A stretch of DNA of 64,000 bases from a bacterium (GCA_022774755.1 JALFLK010000013.1:27891-91890); one strand, 5' to 3'; counted from the stretch's first letter, positions 47,030-55,770 are shown. The notes: generated from the letters alone by a model not told the origin. Numbers and translations are program-made.

Positions 47030-47104
47030 AGTCCTATGCAATTCGTATTTTGTGTTTGCAACTCACAGCCGGCAAATTTATTTGATAAAATTACAAAAAA
47101 CATA

Positions 47105-47133
47105 TTGACTTTTTAAATATATACTGATATAAT
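47105..47133 (+). promoter_or_regulatory. Predicted promoter of tRNA-Leu
   Basis: TTGACT (47105-47110), 17 bases and TATAAT (47128-47133) lie 33 bases before the mature tRNA. Confidence 0.85.
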
Positions 47134-47165
47134 CTTACTTGCTGATTTAATCCAGCCGAGTAAAT

Positions 47166-47249
47166 GCGAGTGTGCTGGAATAGGCAGACAGGCACGTTTG
47201 AGGGGCGTGTGTCTTTGACGTACGGGTTCAAGTCCCGTCACTCGCACCA
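47166..47249 (+). tRNA. tRNA-Leu, anticodon GAG
   Basis: This 84-base class II tRNA has acceptor stem GCGAGTG/CACTCGC, anticodon arm CACGT-TTGAGGG-GCGTG (anticodon GAG), a variable arm, T arm CGGG-TTCAAGT-CCCG and an encoded CCA. Confidence 0.94.
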
Positions 47250-47262
47250 AACCTTTGAATCT

Positions 47263-47303
47263 CGGAAGTCCGATAGATACTGGACTTTCGGGATTTTTCT
47301 TTT
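47263..47303 (+). terminator. Terminator after tRNA-Leu
   Basis: CGGAAGTCC/GGACTTTCG, a 9-bp stem with one G-U pair, followed by a T-rich run (TTTTTCTTTT). Confidence 0.8.
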
Positions 47304-47520
47304 GCACAAAAATGCCTGTGTTCTTTGCTGTGTTCTTTATGCCGTTGCTATTCTATTCGCCATAAAATCAAACTTAACCGTCAAACGCATTACCCTTTAT
47401 CTATGTCGTTCAAAGATGTTCGGGTTTTATTACAGAGCGCAGCCGAGCAATTTCCCATTTTGCTGAAAACATCCTTTTATGCCCGAGCACAGCCTAGCAA
47501 TTTCCTATAACATAAACAAT
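47304..47520. repeat. Gene-free stretch with two short direct repeats
   Basis: GAGCGCAGCCGAGCAATTTCC (47435) recurs 50 bases later with two changes (47485-47505), each copy preceded by TTTTAT. TGTGTTCTTT also occurs twice (47317 on). No gene is seen. Confidence 0.55.
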
Positions 47521-47556
47521 CCCTCCCGTTAGATACATTGTACCTAATAGGAGGGG
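47521..47556 (-). terminator. Possible terminator after the amide hydrolase gene
   Basis: CCCTCC/GGAGGG outer stem with an inner TTAG/CTAA pair. It is followed on the minus strand by ATTGTTTATG. It lies about 83 bases past the stop. Confidence 0.5.
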
Positions 47557-47638
47557 CATTTGCGTATGTGTCAAATCGCTTTAATTGATTTTACTTTGCA
47601 GAATACTTTTTCTTTTTGCCGTAAACACCAGGTATAAC

Positions 47639-48760
47639 TCATTTTACCGGCGTTGTTACCTTATTTTCCAGCTCGCAGTGTGTTACATCCTCCCAGTTGC
47701 GGCGGATGGCGATATCGGCGGTAAGGTCAGTATTATTATACGCAACGGACCACTGGGTGTTGCTTGTGATGTCATCGGGGTTGGGGTCTTGTGCCGCCGA
47801 TTTCATTGCGTTCCAAACGGTATCTTCGGTGTAATTGCCTTTTTCCGTATCCAGCACCTTCAGCACGGCGTCATAGCGTTCCCTGCCGTGACCGTAGATA
47901 CCGTTTTTCTGATTCGGAAGCACCTTATCCTTATGACGAATTAAGAAATTAGTAACCGCCTCTGACGGAGTATCTATAAGCTCTCTTGGTTCGCCGTTAA
48001 TGTCATACTCTATTACTCTGCCGTCACCTGATGCATCGGTGATGTAAAAATGATAGTCCCTGCCGCTTGAAGCGAACATATCATAGCTCCGCAAAAGCTC
48101 CACCGCTTCCTCTGTGGTTGCCGCCCTATCAAGAACAAGGCGTATAGCAAGCGTGGTCGAAATAACAGGCTTGCCGGTGTTCTGATGCACAGGCTCGCTG
48201 TCCAGCGTCAGCACGGCGATGGACACACCCTTTTCGTTCATACCGTCAAGACATACAAAAGGTGCAGTCAGGCTCGCCATCTTATTTTTGATATTCTCAT
48301 CCGGCACATTTGCCGAAACATTGTCAAGTGCGGCAAAGGCAATAGACTTATATCCGTCCTTTGGAGAACAGTAAACCAACATAGCAGATGTATCTTTACT
48401 AAAGTCGTAATTACGTCCCATATGAACGTCGCCGTCCGTATCGGTCAGAGTAAATGCCGTACAGGCGAAATTGGGCGCTTTGATCTTCACAGGCAGCAGC
48501 GGCAGCGCCTCTTTCACAATTGCGTCGATCATCGTCTGATCGTCCGTAATGCCGTAATCAATCATATTGTCAAGATTGTAATCGTATTGGACGTCCATGC
48601 GATAGAGATTGTAGCCATCCTGATAATCTGTCAGCTTCTCAATACTGCTGAAAGTCTGGATCCTGGTGAAATACAGTCCCAAAAATGCAGCGACGGCTAA
48701 TACAACAACCGCTAAAATCGCCAAAAAAACTATTAAAATACGCTTCTTTACTTTATTCAT
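47639..48760 (-). CDS. Membrane-anchored Ntn hydrolase (linear amide C-N hydrolase / choloylglycine hydrolase-like)
   Basis: This protein has 373 residues from the ATG at 48760, after GGAGGAGACAGT. Residues 7-30 form a membrane segment, so the enzyme domain lies outside the cell. The region FACTAFTLTDTDGDVHMGRNYDF has the C45/choloylglycine-hydrolase pattern with a candidate nucleophile C100 and the conserved Arg-Asn-Asp; FVCLDGMNEKGVSIAVLT and SNTQWSVAYNNTDL follow as in this fold. Family members cleave N-acyl amides such as bile salts, penicillin or acyl-homoserine lactones. The substrate is unknown. It follows the TetR gene by 117 bases, and a perfect inverted repeat TGGTATAAATACCA (48782-48795) lies just upstream. 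Confidence 0.8.
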   Translation of the reverse strand: MNKVKKRILIVFLAILAVVVLAVAAFLGLYFTRIQTFSSIEKLTDYQDGYNLYRMDVQYDYNLDNMIDYGITDDQTMIDAIVKEALPLLPVKIKAPNFACTAFTLTDTDGDVHMGRNYDFSKDTSAMLVYCSPKDGYKSIAFAALDNVSANVPDENIKNKMASLTAPFVCLDGMNEKGVSIAVLTLDSEPVHQNTGKPVISTTLAIRLVLDRAATTEEAVELLRSYDMFASSGRDYHFYITDASGDGRVIEYDINGEPRELIDTPSEAVTNFLIRHKDKVLPNQKNGIYGHGRERYDAVLKVLDTEKGNYTEDTVWNAMKSAAQDPNPDDITSNTQWSVAYNNTDLTADIAIRRNWEDVTHCELENKVTTPVK

Positions 48761-48781
48761 ACTGTCTCCTCCTTTTAAGTT

Positions 48782-48795
48782 TGGTATAAATACCA
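48782..48795. promoter_or_regulatory. Palindrome upstream of the amide hydrolase gene, possible operator
   Basis: TGGTAT-AA-ATACCA is a perfect 14-base palindrome 22 bases before the start codon. It may be a regulator site, though it differs from the repeat in front of the TetR gene. Confidence 0.35.
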
Positions 48796-48877
48796 TTGGT
48801 TAATAGATTTTTTATTTCCTTATCAATATCGATATCTCTTTTTAATGCTTAAGTAATATAATCAGTGATTTCTTAAC

Positions 48878-49483
48878 TTATTCTTCATGAATATATGACC
48901 TTGCTTTCGGGTTATATTTCAAAACAAAGAGTTCCAAACTTTCTTTCAGCACTTCTATCTGGGATTTCAGATAAAATTCATCCTCAAATAATGCGTAATG
49001 TACGCAAGCTCGAATCATAATGAATATTAGCGGCGTCAGCTTTTGATAGGGAATACCCAGCTTGCCTTCTAAGTTTTTTGCATATTCGGTATAACGCTTA
49101 TCAACACCTGCAAAGAATTTCTTACCGTACTCCCTGTATTTCGGGTGGGTATAAACCTGATACATCAGACGGTATTTCTTTCCGTGTTTTTTTGCCGTCC
49201 AGTATGGTATCTCATCAATAAACCTCCACAAGTCCTCAACATCTGTGGGAGCTTTCGCCATAAAGTCATCTTCCACCTTACTCATACAGTATTCTGTGGA
49301 TTGGAGGATCAGATCATCTAAATTCTTAAAATATGTATAAATCATAGATGTGTTATATCCGCAATGCTTTGCCAAGGTACGAATACCGGTGCCGTTAAGT
49401 CCTAAATCAGCAAAACCGTCATAACATTTTTCCATAAGCTCAGTTTTTTTTGCATTCCATTGTTCCTCTGTATAATTGGCCAA
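48878..49483 (-). CDS. TetR/AcrR family transcriptional regulator
   Basis: This 201-residue protein has an N-terminal helix-turn-helix (MEKCYDGFADLGLNGTGIRTLAKHCGYNTSMIYTYFKNLDDL, about 17-58) and a helical ligand domain. The start is TTG at 49483, eight bases after AAGGGG. It is the first gene of a two-gene unit with the amide hydrolase, which it may control. A decayed second copy of its first third and its promoter lies at 55340-55560. Confidence 0.88.
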   Translation of the reverse strand: MANYTEEQWNAKKTELMEKCYDGFADLGLNGTGIRTLAKHCGYNTSMIYTYFKNLDDLILQSTEYCMSKVEDDFMAKAPTDVEDLWRFIDEIPYWTAKKHGKKYRLMYQVYTHPKYREYGKKFFAGVDKRYTEYAKNLEGKLGIPYQKLTPLIFIMIRACVHYALFEDEFYLKSQIEVLKESLELFVLKYNPKARSYIHEE

Positions 49484-49493
49484 ATAATCGCCC

Positions 49494-49527
49494 CTTTTTA
49501 TTCGAATCGTTTGTTCTGAATAAAAAG
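49494..49527. promoter_or_regulatory. Inverted repeat at the TetR promoter, candidate autoregulatory operator
   Basis: CTTTTTATTC/GAATAAAAAG, 10-base arms 14 bases apart, lies between the -10 box and the TTG start. The position fits TetR autorepression. Confidence 0.5.
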
Positions 49528-49554
49528 TATAACATACATTTGATTAAATTGCAA
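49526..49554 (-). promoter_or_regulatory. Predicted promoter of the TetR gene
   Basis: TTGCAA (49549-49554), 17 bases and TATACT (49526-49531) on the minus strand. Confidence 0.75.
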
Positions 49555-49725
49555 TATGTTTCAGCGTTTTAATTTACGAATTTTTCCCTTTATAATTATA
49601 TTGCATAAGCGCAAATTTGATATGGAAATAAAATAAATTTATAAATATTTCACGAATGCTTACATCATAATTTTTCTAAATTTTTGCTCATCTGAAAATC
49701 TGATTATTCATAGCAACACCCTTGT

Positions 49726-50133
49726 CTAAATGTTTTTCTTTATTTTAAGTATATTCTGTCCGTCCTTATATTCATAAGTAATTTCATCCATACTTTTTTT
49801 AACAATATATATTCCAAGGCCGCCAATCCTGCGTTCTTCCGCCGAAAGCGTTGTGTCGGGCTCCTCAGCGGAAAGCGGATCATACTGCACTCCATGGTCA
49901 ATAAAGGTGATAATAACTGCAAGAGGATTTTCGTTTACTTCGACTCGAACTGTAGCAGGACCTACATCGGGTTTATAAGCATAATGAGAAATATTTCCGA
50001 ACAATTCGTCAATAGCAATGTCAATCTGCATTTTCGCCTTTAAAGGACATCCGAAAGCTTCAAGCTGCTCATCAACAAAATCGGTTACCGATGTAATATT
50101 ATCCACAGTTGCATCAATGGTTAATTCTTTCAT
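49726..50133 (-). CDS. RsbW-like anti-sigma-factor ATPase/kinase
   Basis: The 135-residue protein is a GHKL ATPase domain of the RsbW/SpoIIAB type. It has the N-box IDIAIDELFGNISHYAY (about 40-56), G1 FIDHGVQYDP, and RRIGGLGIYIVKKSMDEITYEY. It would phosphorylate a STAS antagonist and bind a partner such as a sigma factor. No sigma factor is encoded nearby. It starts 8 bases after the SpoIIE-type phosphatase gene ends, as the last gene of a STAS-phosphatase-kinase unit. Confidence 0.9.
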   Translation of the reverse strand: MKELTIDATVDNITSVTDFVDEQLEAFGCPLKAKMQIDIAIDELFGNISHYAYKPDVGPATVRVEVNENPLAVIITFIDHGVQYDPLSAEEPDTTLSAEERRIGGLGIYIVKKSMDEITYEYKDGQNILKIKKNI

Positions 50134-50141
50134 TTTTGTTC

Positions 50142-52568
50142 CTACTCCATCTTATTATTGTACTTAAGACTAAGCATAGTAATATCGTCAAATTGCGGAG
50201 CGTCTCCTGCAAATCTGTCTATATCATCCTTTACAAGCTCGCACAGCGACTTTGAATCAACACATTTATTTTCGTTCAGGAGTCTGAGCAATCTGTCGCC
50301 GCCGTAAGCGTTTTCCTGAATATCGGTTGCTTCGGTCACGCCGTCGGTATAAAGGAAAATTTCATCTCCCGGTTCAAGCTGAAGTTCATTTTTGCGGTAT
50401 TTTATACTGTCCATTCCGGCAAGAACAAATCTCGCAGGGCATTTCAGAAACTCAAAAGCACCGTCCTTGCGGCGAATAAGCGGCGGATTGTGACCGGCAT
50501 TTGCAAAGTCAATATGCCCGGTTTTTAAATCAAGAATTCCCATCCATGCCGTAACAAACATTCCGGCATCGTTATTTTCACAAAGCTTTTCATTTGCCAG
50601 TGTAAATACATCGTTTATTTCATTTCCTGCCTCTGCAAGGCTTTTTATCAGCGTTTTTGAGGTCATCATAAACATTGCAGCCGGGATACCCTTGCCGGAA
50701 ACATCGGCAATTAAAAATGCTAATCTGCTTTCACCAAGCAGGTAAAAATCATAGAAATCACCGCCGACCTCTTTAGCTGTTGTCATACTTGCGTAAATAT
50801 CAAATTCAGTCCTGCTCGGATACGGCGGAAATACACTTGGCAAAGCTGAATATTGGATAGTCTTTGCAAATTCAAGCTCTTTGTCAATTCGTGCTGCTGC
50901 CTCAGCTATATAGCCTTTCAGTGTAACAACGGTTGAGTTAATGTCATCTGAAAGCGAAGCAAACTCCTCATTACTGCGGACATCAACCACAACATCAAGG
51001 TTGCCGCCTGTAATTTCAGCAAGAGAATTATTTATCTTGCGGATGTTGTTGACGATAAGCGTTTCAATAAGCAGGTACACAAGGATAAAAAGTGCTCCGA
51101 ACACAAGAAAAAGCATAAACGCTGTTATATAAATTGATAAATCTTTTGAAAACTCTACATCCTCCTGAGGAATAACCGCAATAACATAGTATCCCTCGGG
51201 CACCACATACATACAATAACACGGTTGTCCGTAAACCTCGGCAGTAAAGCATTCCTCCTGCGCCGTAGTATCAGTATCAATACTTATTCCTGTAATACCG
51301 ATATTTTCTCCCTCGTTATCATTTCTGTCACTTACTATTTCCCCTTTTTCATTTGCGATTATTATCGAGCCGTTTTCCCCGACATGACGGTTGCGGGTAA
51401 CGCCAATCACCTGCTTGTCAATATCACGCTGAAAACGTTGTGCGTCATAAGCAACCTGAACAAAACCGCTGCCAAGAGCAACTCCGGCATATTTTCTCAT
51501 AATACTCGAGTCAGAAGCAGTCGGACGGTATTTCTGCACAAATTCCTTGGTCTCGCCGTCGAGCAACACAAGAAATTCTTCTGATTGCTCACCGCCGTTC
51601 ATATTGTAATTAATAAAGGCGTCGTAGGTTGATAATACAATGATTCCTCTATTATCAACTATATTTATTTCAGCCACATCATACCTTTCTTTAAGCTCGT
51701 CGAGGTAATCTCCTGAGATATCATCCTGTCTTGAAATATCATTTGCAATCAATTTTGTTAAATCCAGTAAATTTTTATCTGACGCATCGCTTATATCGGC
51801 TTTTACATCATCAATATTAAGATTTAATAATTCAAGTGTGTCGCTTTGCGTGAGCTGCGACTGCAAAAACATTGAAAAGCTTATCGTTATAACAAACGCA
51901 ACAGATACACATAAAAGCAGCCAACGTGAGAATGTCTGGGATATCCTGCGTATATCGTGGCGTTCCCGTCTTTTATGGTTTCCTATAAATGAAATGAGTA
52001 AAATCGAAAACATTACTGCCAACGCATTTAAAGAAACCATAAGATATGTACATTTACGAACAATAGTAAACGCGGTATGCACGTCTGACAAATTAGTTAA
52101 GAATATCATCAGCATATCAAATATCTCAGTTAAAATTGCAATAACTAATCCGTAGAACCAAGATGTTTTTTTGTTGCCAAACAAAAATTTACGCATTACA
52201 GCAGCTAAAACACCTGCTAATACCGTCGTGATGGAGCAAGCTATCTGCGTATAAGAACCTGCACCCCAGAATACCGCAAAAAAACGCTCTGTTCCGCCGA
52301 TTACTCCGGAGATAATTCCGGCAGGCGCACCGAAAATGAGACCAGCACAAAGCGGTGCTGCGTTACGGACGTTAATAGTCGCACCGTCAACATTAACGCC
52401 AAATTCAGTACCGCAAATTGCAATTATGCCGAAGACAAGCCCTATCATAATCTGCTTATATGCGTATTTTAATTTATTGAATCCTGTTTTTTTATCAATC
52501 AGATACATAAGTACCGAGAATATTACCGGCACTGCCGCCATAAGTGACAGTTTCACAAACATAGGCAT
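50142..52568 (-). CDS. Membrane sensor with SpoIIE/RsbU-type PP2C phosphatase domain
   Basis: This 808-residue protein has an N-terminal multi-membrane domain of the 5TM-5TMR type (GATINVRNAAPLCAGLIFGAPAGIISGVIGG, about 63-95), and a membrane segment near 215-235. An extracellular Cache-like sensor follows (about 240-480), then a membrane segment (about 485-510), a HAMP-like linker (NNIRKINNSLAEITGGNLD) and a SpoIIE phosphatase domain (about 575-800). That domain has intact metal residues in GGDFYDFYLL, ADVSGKGIPAAMFM and FDDITML. It would dephosphorylate the STAS protein in response to an outside signal. ATG at 52568 follows GGGGAAATAAAT, 36 bases after the STAS gene. Confidence 0.9.
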   Translation of the reverse strand: MPMFVKLSLMAAVPVIFSVLMYLIDKKTGFNKLKYAYKQIMIGLVFGIIAICGTEFGVNVDGATINVRNAAPLCAGLIFGAPAGIISGVIGGTERFFAVFWGAGSYTQIACSITTVLAGVLAAVMRKFLFGNKKTSWFYGLVIAILTEIFDMLMIFLTNLSDVHTAFTIVRKCTYLMVSLNALAVMFSILLISFIGNHKRRERHDIRRISQTFSRWLLLCVSVAFVITISFSMFLQSQLTQSDTLELLNLNIDDVKADISDASDKNLLDLTKLIANDISRQDDISGDYLDELKERYDVAEINIVDNRGIIVLSTYDAFINYNMNGGEQSEEFLVLLDGETKEFVQKYRPTASDSSIMRKYAGVALGSGFVQVAYDAQRFQRDIDKQVIGVTRNRHVGENGSIIIANEKGEIVSDRNDNEGENIGITGISIDTDTTAQEECFTAEVYGQPCYCMYVVPEGYYVIAVIPQEDVEFSKDLSIYITAFMLFLVFGALFILVYLLIETLIVNNIRKINNSLAEITGGNLDVVVDVRSNEEFASLSDDINSTVVTLKGYIAEAAARIDKELEFAKTIQYSALPSVFPPYPSRTEFDIYASMTTAKEVGGDFYDFYLLGESRLAFLIADVSGKGIPAAMFMMTSKTLIKSLAEAGNEINDVFTLANEKLCENNDAGMFVTAWMGILDLKTGHIDFANAGHNPPLIRRKDGAFEFLKCPARFVLAGMDSIKYRKNELQLEPGDEIFLYTDGVTEATDIQENAYGGDRLLRLLNENKCVDSKSLCELVKDDIDRFAGDAPQFDDITMLSLKYNNKME

Positions 52569-52604
52569 ATTTATTTCCCCAGTTGTTCTAAATTATAGAT
52601 TAAA

Positions 52605-52901
52605 TTACTCGATGGTAAGTATATCGACAAATCCTGTTATCTCAAAAACATCAGCTATTGTATCGTTTACATTGCGTACTATCATTTCACCCTGCTTATT
52701 CATAACTTTCTGAGCATTAAGCAAAACATGAAGTCCGGCTGAAGAAATATATTCAAGCTCCTTAAAATCAAAAACAAGCTTTTCAACTCCGATTATACTT
52801 TTTTTCAGCTCAGCCTCAAGCTTTGGAGCGTTTGCTGCGTCAAGCCTGCCCGATAATGAAAGTATAATCTGATTATCTTCCGATATCATATTGATTGTCA
52901 T
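52605..52901 (-). CDS. STAS-domain anti-sigma-factor antagonist
   Basis: This protein has 98 residues from the ATG at 52901, after AAGGTAAAGAAA; longer in-frame starts lack a ribosome binding site. The SpoIIAA-like site KELEYISSAGLHVLLNAQKVM carries the phosphorylatable serine (YISSAG). It is the first gene of the STAS, SpoIIE phosphatase, RsbW set and acts as the switch protein between kinase and phosphatase. Confidence 0.9.
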   Translation of the reverse strand: MTINMISEDNQIILSLSGRLDAANAPKLEAELKKSIIGVEKLVFDFKELEYISSAGLHVLLNAQKVMNKQGEMIVRNVNDTIADVFEITGFVDILTIE

Positions 52902-53176
52902 TTTCTTTACCTTCTTCGAATCTTTTATATTCATAATTATAACTGATTTATATATGCTTTTCAATCAGAATAATAGAACATTACATTATCAATGATAATC
53001 AAAAGGGTTATTCAAAGGATAATGCCGCCCATACTCACTATTTTCATACAGTACAGTACCTGCTGTAAATTTTGCCGAGTAAATCTCAAATATACTTAGC
53101 AAATTAAATTATCTGCTAAGCTCTTTTTTATTTAAAATATAGATATAGAAGAAACAGGATAGCATAAAGATATATT
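52902..53176. other. Intergenic region between the surface protein and STAS genes
   Basis: This AT-rich region holds no gene. It should contain the promoter of the STAS operon, but no box pair is convincing. Confidence 0.5.
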
Positions 53177-53217
53177 ATAACGGCGTTAAACCATTTATTA
53201 AAGTTCAACGCCGTTAT
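53177..53217 (-). terminator. Terminator-like hairpin after the surface protein gene
   Basis: ATAACGGCGTT/AACGCCGTTAT, an 11-bp stem (53177-53187 with 53207-53217), lies 17 bases past the stop. The T run is short. Confidence 0.65.
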
Positions 53218-53233
53218 TAAATTTATTAAGTTT

Positions 53234-55282
53234 TTATCGGCTTATTTTATTATGCTTTTTAAGGGCAATAATTAGTATCAGGCCTGCAAATGCAGATAGA
53301 TAAATCCAGATTATCCGGGAGTTTGAATCTCCTGTTTTAGGAAAAACAATATCTGTTTTTGTTGAGTTTGTTTGTCCGTCTGATGTAGAATTATCCGGTG
53401 CAGACGGAGTGGTTTCAGCTTTCACTGTGAAACTAAAACGGTTAATTGCATTACTTGATTCTACAACAAGTGTATGTGTACCATCTTCTAAGGTGAGCAA
53501 AAATTCCTTCTTTAATGTGATCTGTGTTTTATCATCGGAGATACTGTATTTATCTTCAGTAATGATATTGTCATCAACACTTACTGAATCTAAATCTCCT
53601 ATATTATCTGAGAGAGTAAACTGTATGTCATCCATATTTTCCGACCATACAATAGTTTCATTATAATCATTATATGTTCCTTCTTTTACGGTTTCCTGAC
53701 TATTTGAAGGATGTTCAAGCTCTCCTACACTTTTAACGCCTATACCTACACAATTCTTACCGGTTTGAGGTTCTGCAGAAGCACGGTGATAAGAACAAAG
53801 AAGTATTTCACCCGGAGAAGGCAATTTTCCCTTTTTGATTTGTGAATTATATACTCCATAGCAATAAACCTGGTCAGCACTAAAGAAATGTGGTTTAAAA
53901 GTCAGAGGGTAGCTTTTTCCTGTTTTTACAGATTTTTGTTCATCAATAACGAATGTGCAATTTTTATCAACCTTATTAGGCTTATCGAAATGTCCCTCAT
54001 CTTCAGAGAAGAATATTTCATACAAACTTTTCTTACCATCATAATCATTATAAATCGTATTTAATTGATCATAATTAATTAATGGATCTTTCCCGCCTTC
54101 ATATCTTAAAAACGGTTTCCAAAAACTGTATTTTACTGTCGGATGATGAATATTATGCCAAAGACCCTTTGCATTATTTAATGCATTTGTATTTCCGACT
54201 CCGGCTTTTTTATTTTCCTGAGGAATACCTTGTGTGTTTGGAGTTATATAAAAAAGTATTTCGTGTCCGGGAGTCCAGTAATATCTCTCGGTCGTGCGTT
54301 CAGGAACCTTCCAAGTTTTCTTTAGTTCTTTAATTTCTTCAACATACTTATCAAGAGTCGCTAATTGACTATCAATCTCAGCAGTAGGCATCTCGTCTGA
54401 ACCTGATGGAAGCTTTTTATTATAATCCTCTATTTTTTCCTTTCTTGCTAAAAGCGAATATCTGTCAATAGTTACAGCAATAGAGAATGTACCAAAGGCT
54501 TGATTCTGAAAAGCAATCCATTCTTCATATGCCTGATTTTCCCAATGGTACTTGCGTCTTAAATATTGATAATTGATTTCAAATATGTCATCATCACTGT
54601 TGACACCGTCTTTATAAGCAACTTTCATTTTTCTGGTCAATGCTGAGTAAAGTTTTTCTGTATAATTATCAATATCTGTATCCGTACTGCCCATGGTTTC
54701 CATAGTTAGACCACGATTAGTAGTAAGAGTTTGAAGTCTGCTTGCAGCGGCTTGCTTTTCTGAATATGTCCCATTTTTTTGATTTTCGTCTATAAATAAT
54801 AATGTATTATAAATTTTTGTTGCTTTATTTTCATTAATAAATTCACCAAAGTCATTAAGAAACTTAGCTAATTCTCCACGTTCAACCTGATCTGAAAGCT
54901 TTTCCATACTTTTCTGAAGCATGGTCTGACCGGCCATAAGATCGTCAAGTTTACTCAATACTGTTTTGTTAAATTTCTGGTCTGCAGTTTCTATATGCAG
55001 TACTTTTGAAAGAAATTGATTTGTAGCCCAACTCACAGCTTTTTGAGCGGCTCCTTTAGGGGGAAAACTAGCTTCTAACAAATCAACAATATCGTTAATA
55101 ATCTCTTGGTCTGAAGCTGAAGAAAAAACACTTGATGCATTTGATAAACTGCTTGAATCGGAATTTGTTTCCGCCTCTGTTAATTCAGTCGCAGAAGCTA
55201 TAACACATGAAGAGAATAGAACCAGTAAGGAAAGTACAGCTGAGATAAATCCCACCATAATTCTTTTAGACTTTGATAACAT
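53234..55282 (-). CDS. Sortase-anchored surface protein with a helical N-terminal region, function unknown
   Basis: This protein has 682 residues from the ATG at 55282, 8 bases after AAGGTGG. A signal peptide (about 1-33, ending CVIASA-TE) is followed by a Ser/Asn-rich segment and a long helical region (about 55-310) with short heptad-like stretches (KLDDLMAGQTMLQKSMEKLSDQVERG). Beta-rich sequence follows (about 315-625). The end is a sorting signal: FPKTGD, a hydrophobic segment and a basic tail (KKHNKISR), a variant of LPXTG. The long helical bundle is reminiscent of helical toxin or adhesin N-termini, but I cannot assign a family. Its upstream region carries a truncated duplicate of the TetR gene. 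Confidence 0.75.
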   Translation of the reverse strand: MLSKSKRIMVGFISAVLSLLVLFSSCVIASATELTEAETNSDSSSLSNASSVFSSASDQEIINDIVDLLEASFPPKGAAQKAVSWATNQFLSKVLHIETADQKFNKTVLSKLDDLMAGQTMLQKSMEKLSDQVERGELAKFLNDFGEFINENKATKIYNTLLFIDENQKNGTYSEKQAAASRLQTLTTNRGLTMETMGSTDTDIDNYTEKLYSALTRKMKVAYKDGVNSDDDIFEINYQYLRRKYHWENQAYEEWIAFQNQAFGTFSIAVTIDRYSLLARKEKIEDYNKKLPSGSDEMPTAEIDSQLATLDKYVEEIKELKKTWKVPERTTERYYWTPGHEILFYITPNTQGIPQENKKAGVGNTNALNNAKGLWHNIHHPTVKYSFWKPFLRYEGGKDPLINYDQLNTIYNDYDGKKSLYEIFFSEDEGHFDKPNKVDKNCTFVIDEQKSVKTGKSYPLTFKPHFFSADQVYCYGVYNSQIKKGKLPSPGEILLCSYHRASAEPQTGKNCVGIGVKSVGELEHPSNSQETVKEGTYNDYNETIVWSENMDDIQFTLSDNIGDLDSVSVDDNIITEDKYSISDDKTQITLKKEFLLTLEDGTHTLVVESSNAINRFSFTVKAETTPSAPDNSTSDGQTNSTKTDIVFPKTGDSNSRIIWIYLSAFAGLILIIALKKHNKISR

Positions 55283-55339
55283 TGTGTTTACCACCTTTCA
55301 ATAAAAAATATAATGAAAAGAATAACTCGTAAAATTGTA

Positions 55340-55477
55340 ATAGATTTGTTATATCCGCAATGCTTTTCCAACACTCGAATACCGGTGCCGTGTAATCCTA
55401 AATCGACAAAACCGTCATAACATTTTTCCATAAGCTCAATTTTTTGCATTCCATTGTTACTCTGTGTAATTTGCCAA
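55340..55477 (-). pseudogene. Remnant of a TetR gene, duplicate of the gene at 48878-49483
   Basis: The TTG start at 55477 and the following 45 codons match the intact TetR gene closely, and the matching continues into the promoter to about 55560. The copy has an in-frame TAA at codon 7, a small deletion that shifts the frame, and stops matching after the helix-turn-helix. It cannot make a regulator. The duplication and decay are seen directly; the mechanism is unknown. Confidence 0.85.
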
Positions 55478-55558
55478 TAATCGCCCTCTTTCATTTAAAT
55501 CGTTCGTTATGAATAATAGTATAACATATATCTGATAAAATTGCAATATGTTTTAGCA

Positions 55559-55597
55559 TTTTCTCCGTATTCTACTGTAGGATTTTCTCCGTATTCT
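55559..55597. repeat. Short tandem repeat
   Basis: TTTTCTCCGTATTCT occurs twice with a 24-base period (55559-55573 and 55583-55597), just beyond the edge of the TetR-region duplication. Confidence 0.7.
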
Positions 55598-55622
55598 GCA
55601 AGCGAAACAACCCTATACTATA

Positions 55623-55770
55623 GGAAGCACTAACCGCGCAGCCTTTTCGGGCTGCACGGCTTTTCCTTTTTGTGGCAAGAACATTATATATAAAATGCTT
55701 TAGTTTCTTTTCTTTTTGCAAATTTTTATTTTTGCTCATTTACAGTTTAATAGATATATTCAGCGTTTCC
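55623..55770. mobile_element. Possible degenerate relative of the MITE family, abutting the NRPS stop codon
   Basis: The right end GATATATTCAGCGTTTCC matches the MITE terminus at 16 of 18 bases and is flanked by the target-like tetramer CTAA (minus strand), which contains the NRPS stop TAA. The left end GGAAGCACTAA matches GGAAACACTGA at 9 of 11. The inside is unrelated and contains a hairpin GCAGCC/GGCTGC. The left flank (TATA) does not match, so a true target duplication is not shown. Confidence 0.4.

Noticed and set aside
47113..47307. 64-codon open frame antisense across tRNA-Leu
   Set aside because: It is the antisense of a tRNA gene and its terminator, a common false call.
47250..47520. 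Integration site or element remnant at tRNA-Leu
   Set aside because: Short repeats are present but there is no integrase gene and no copy of the tRNA end, so nothing supports an integrated element.
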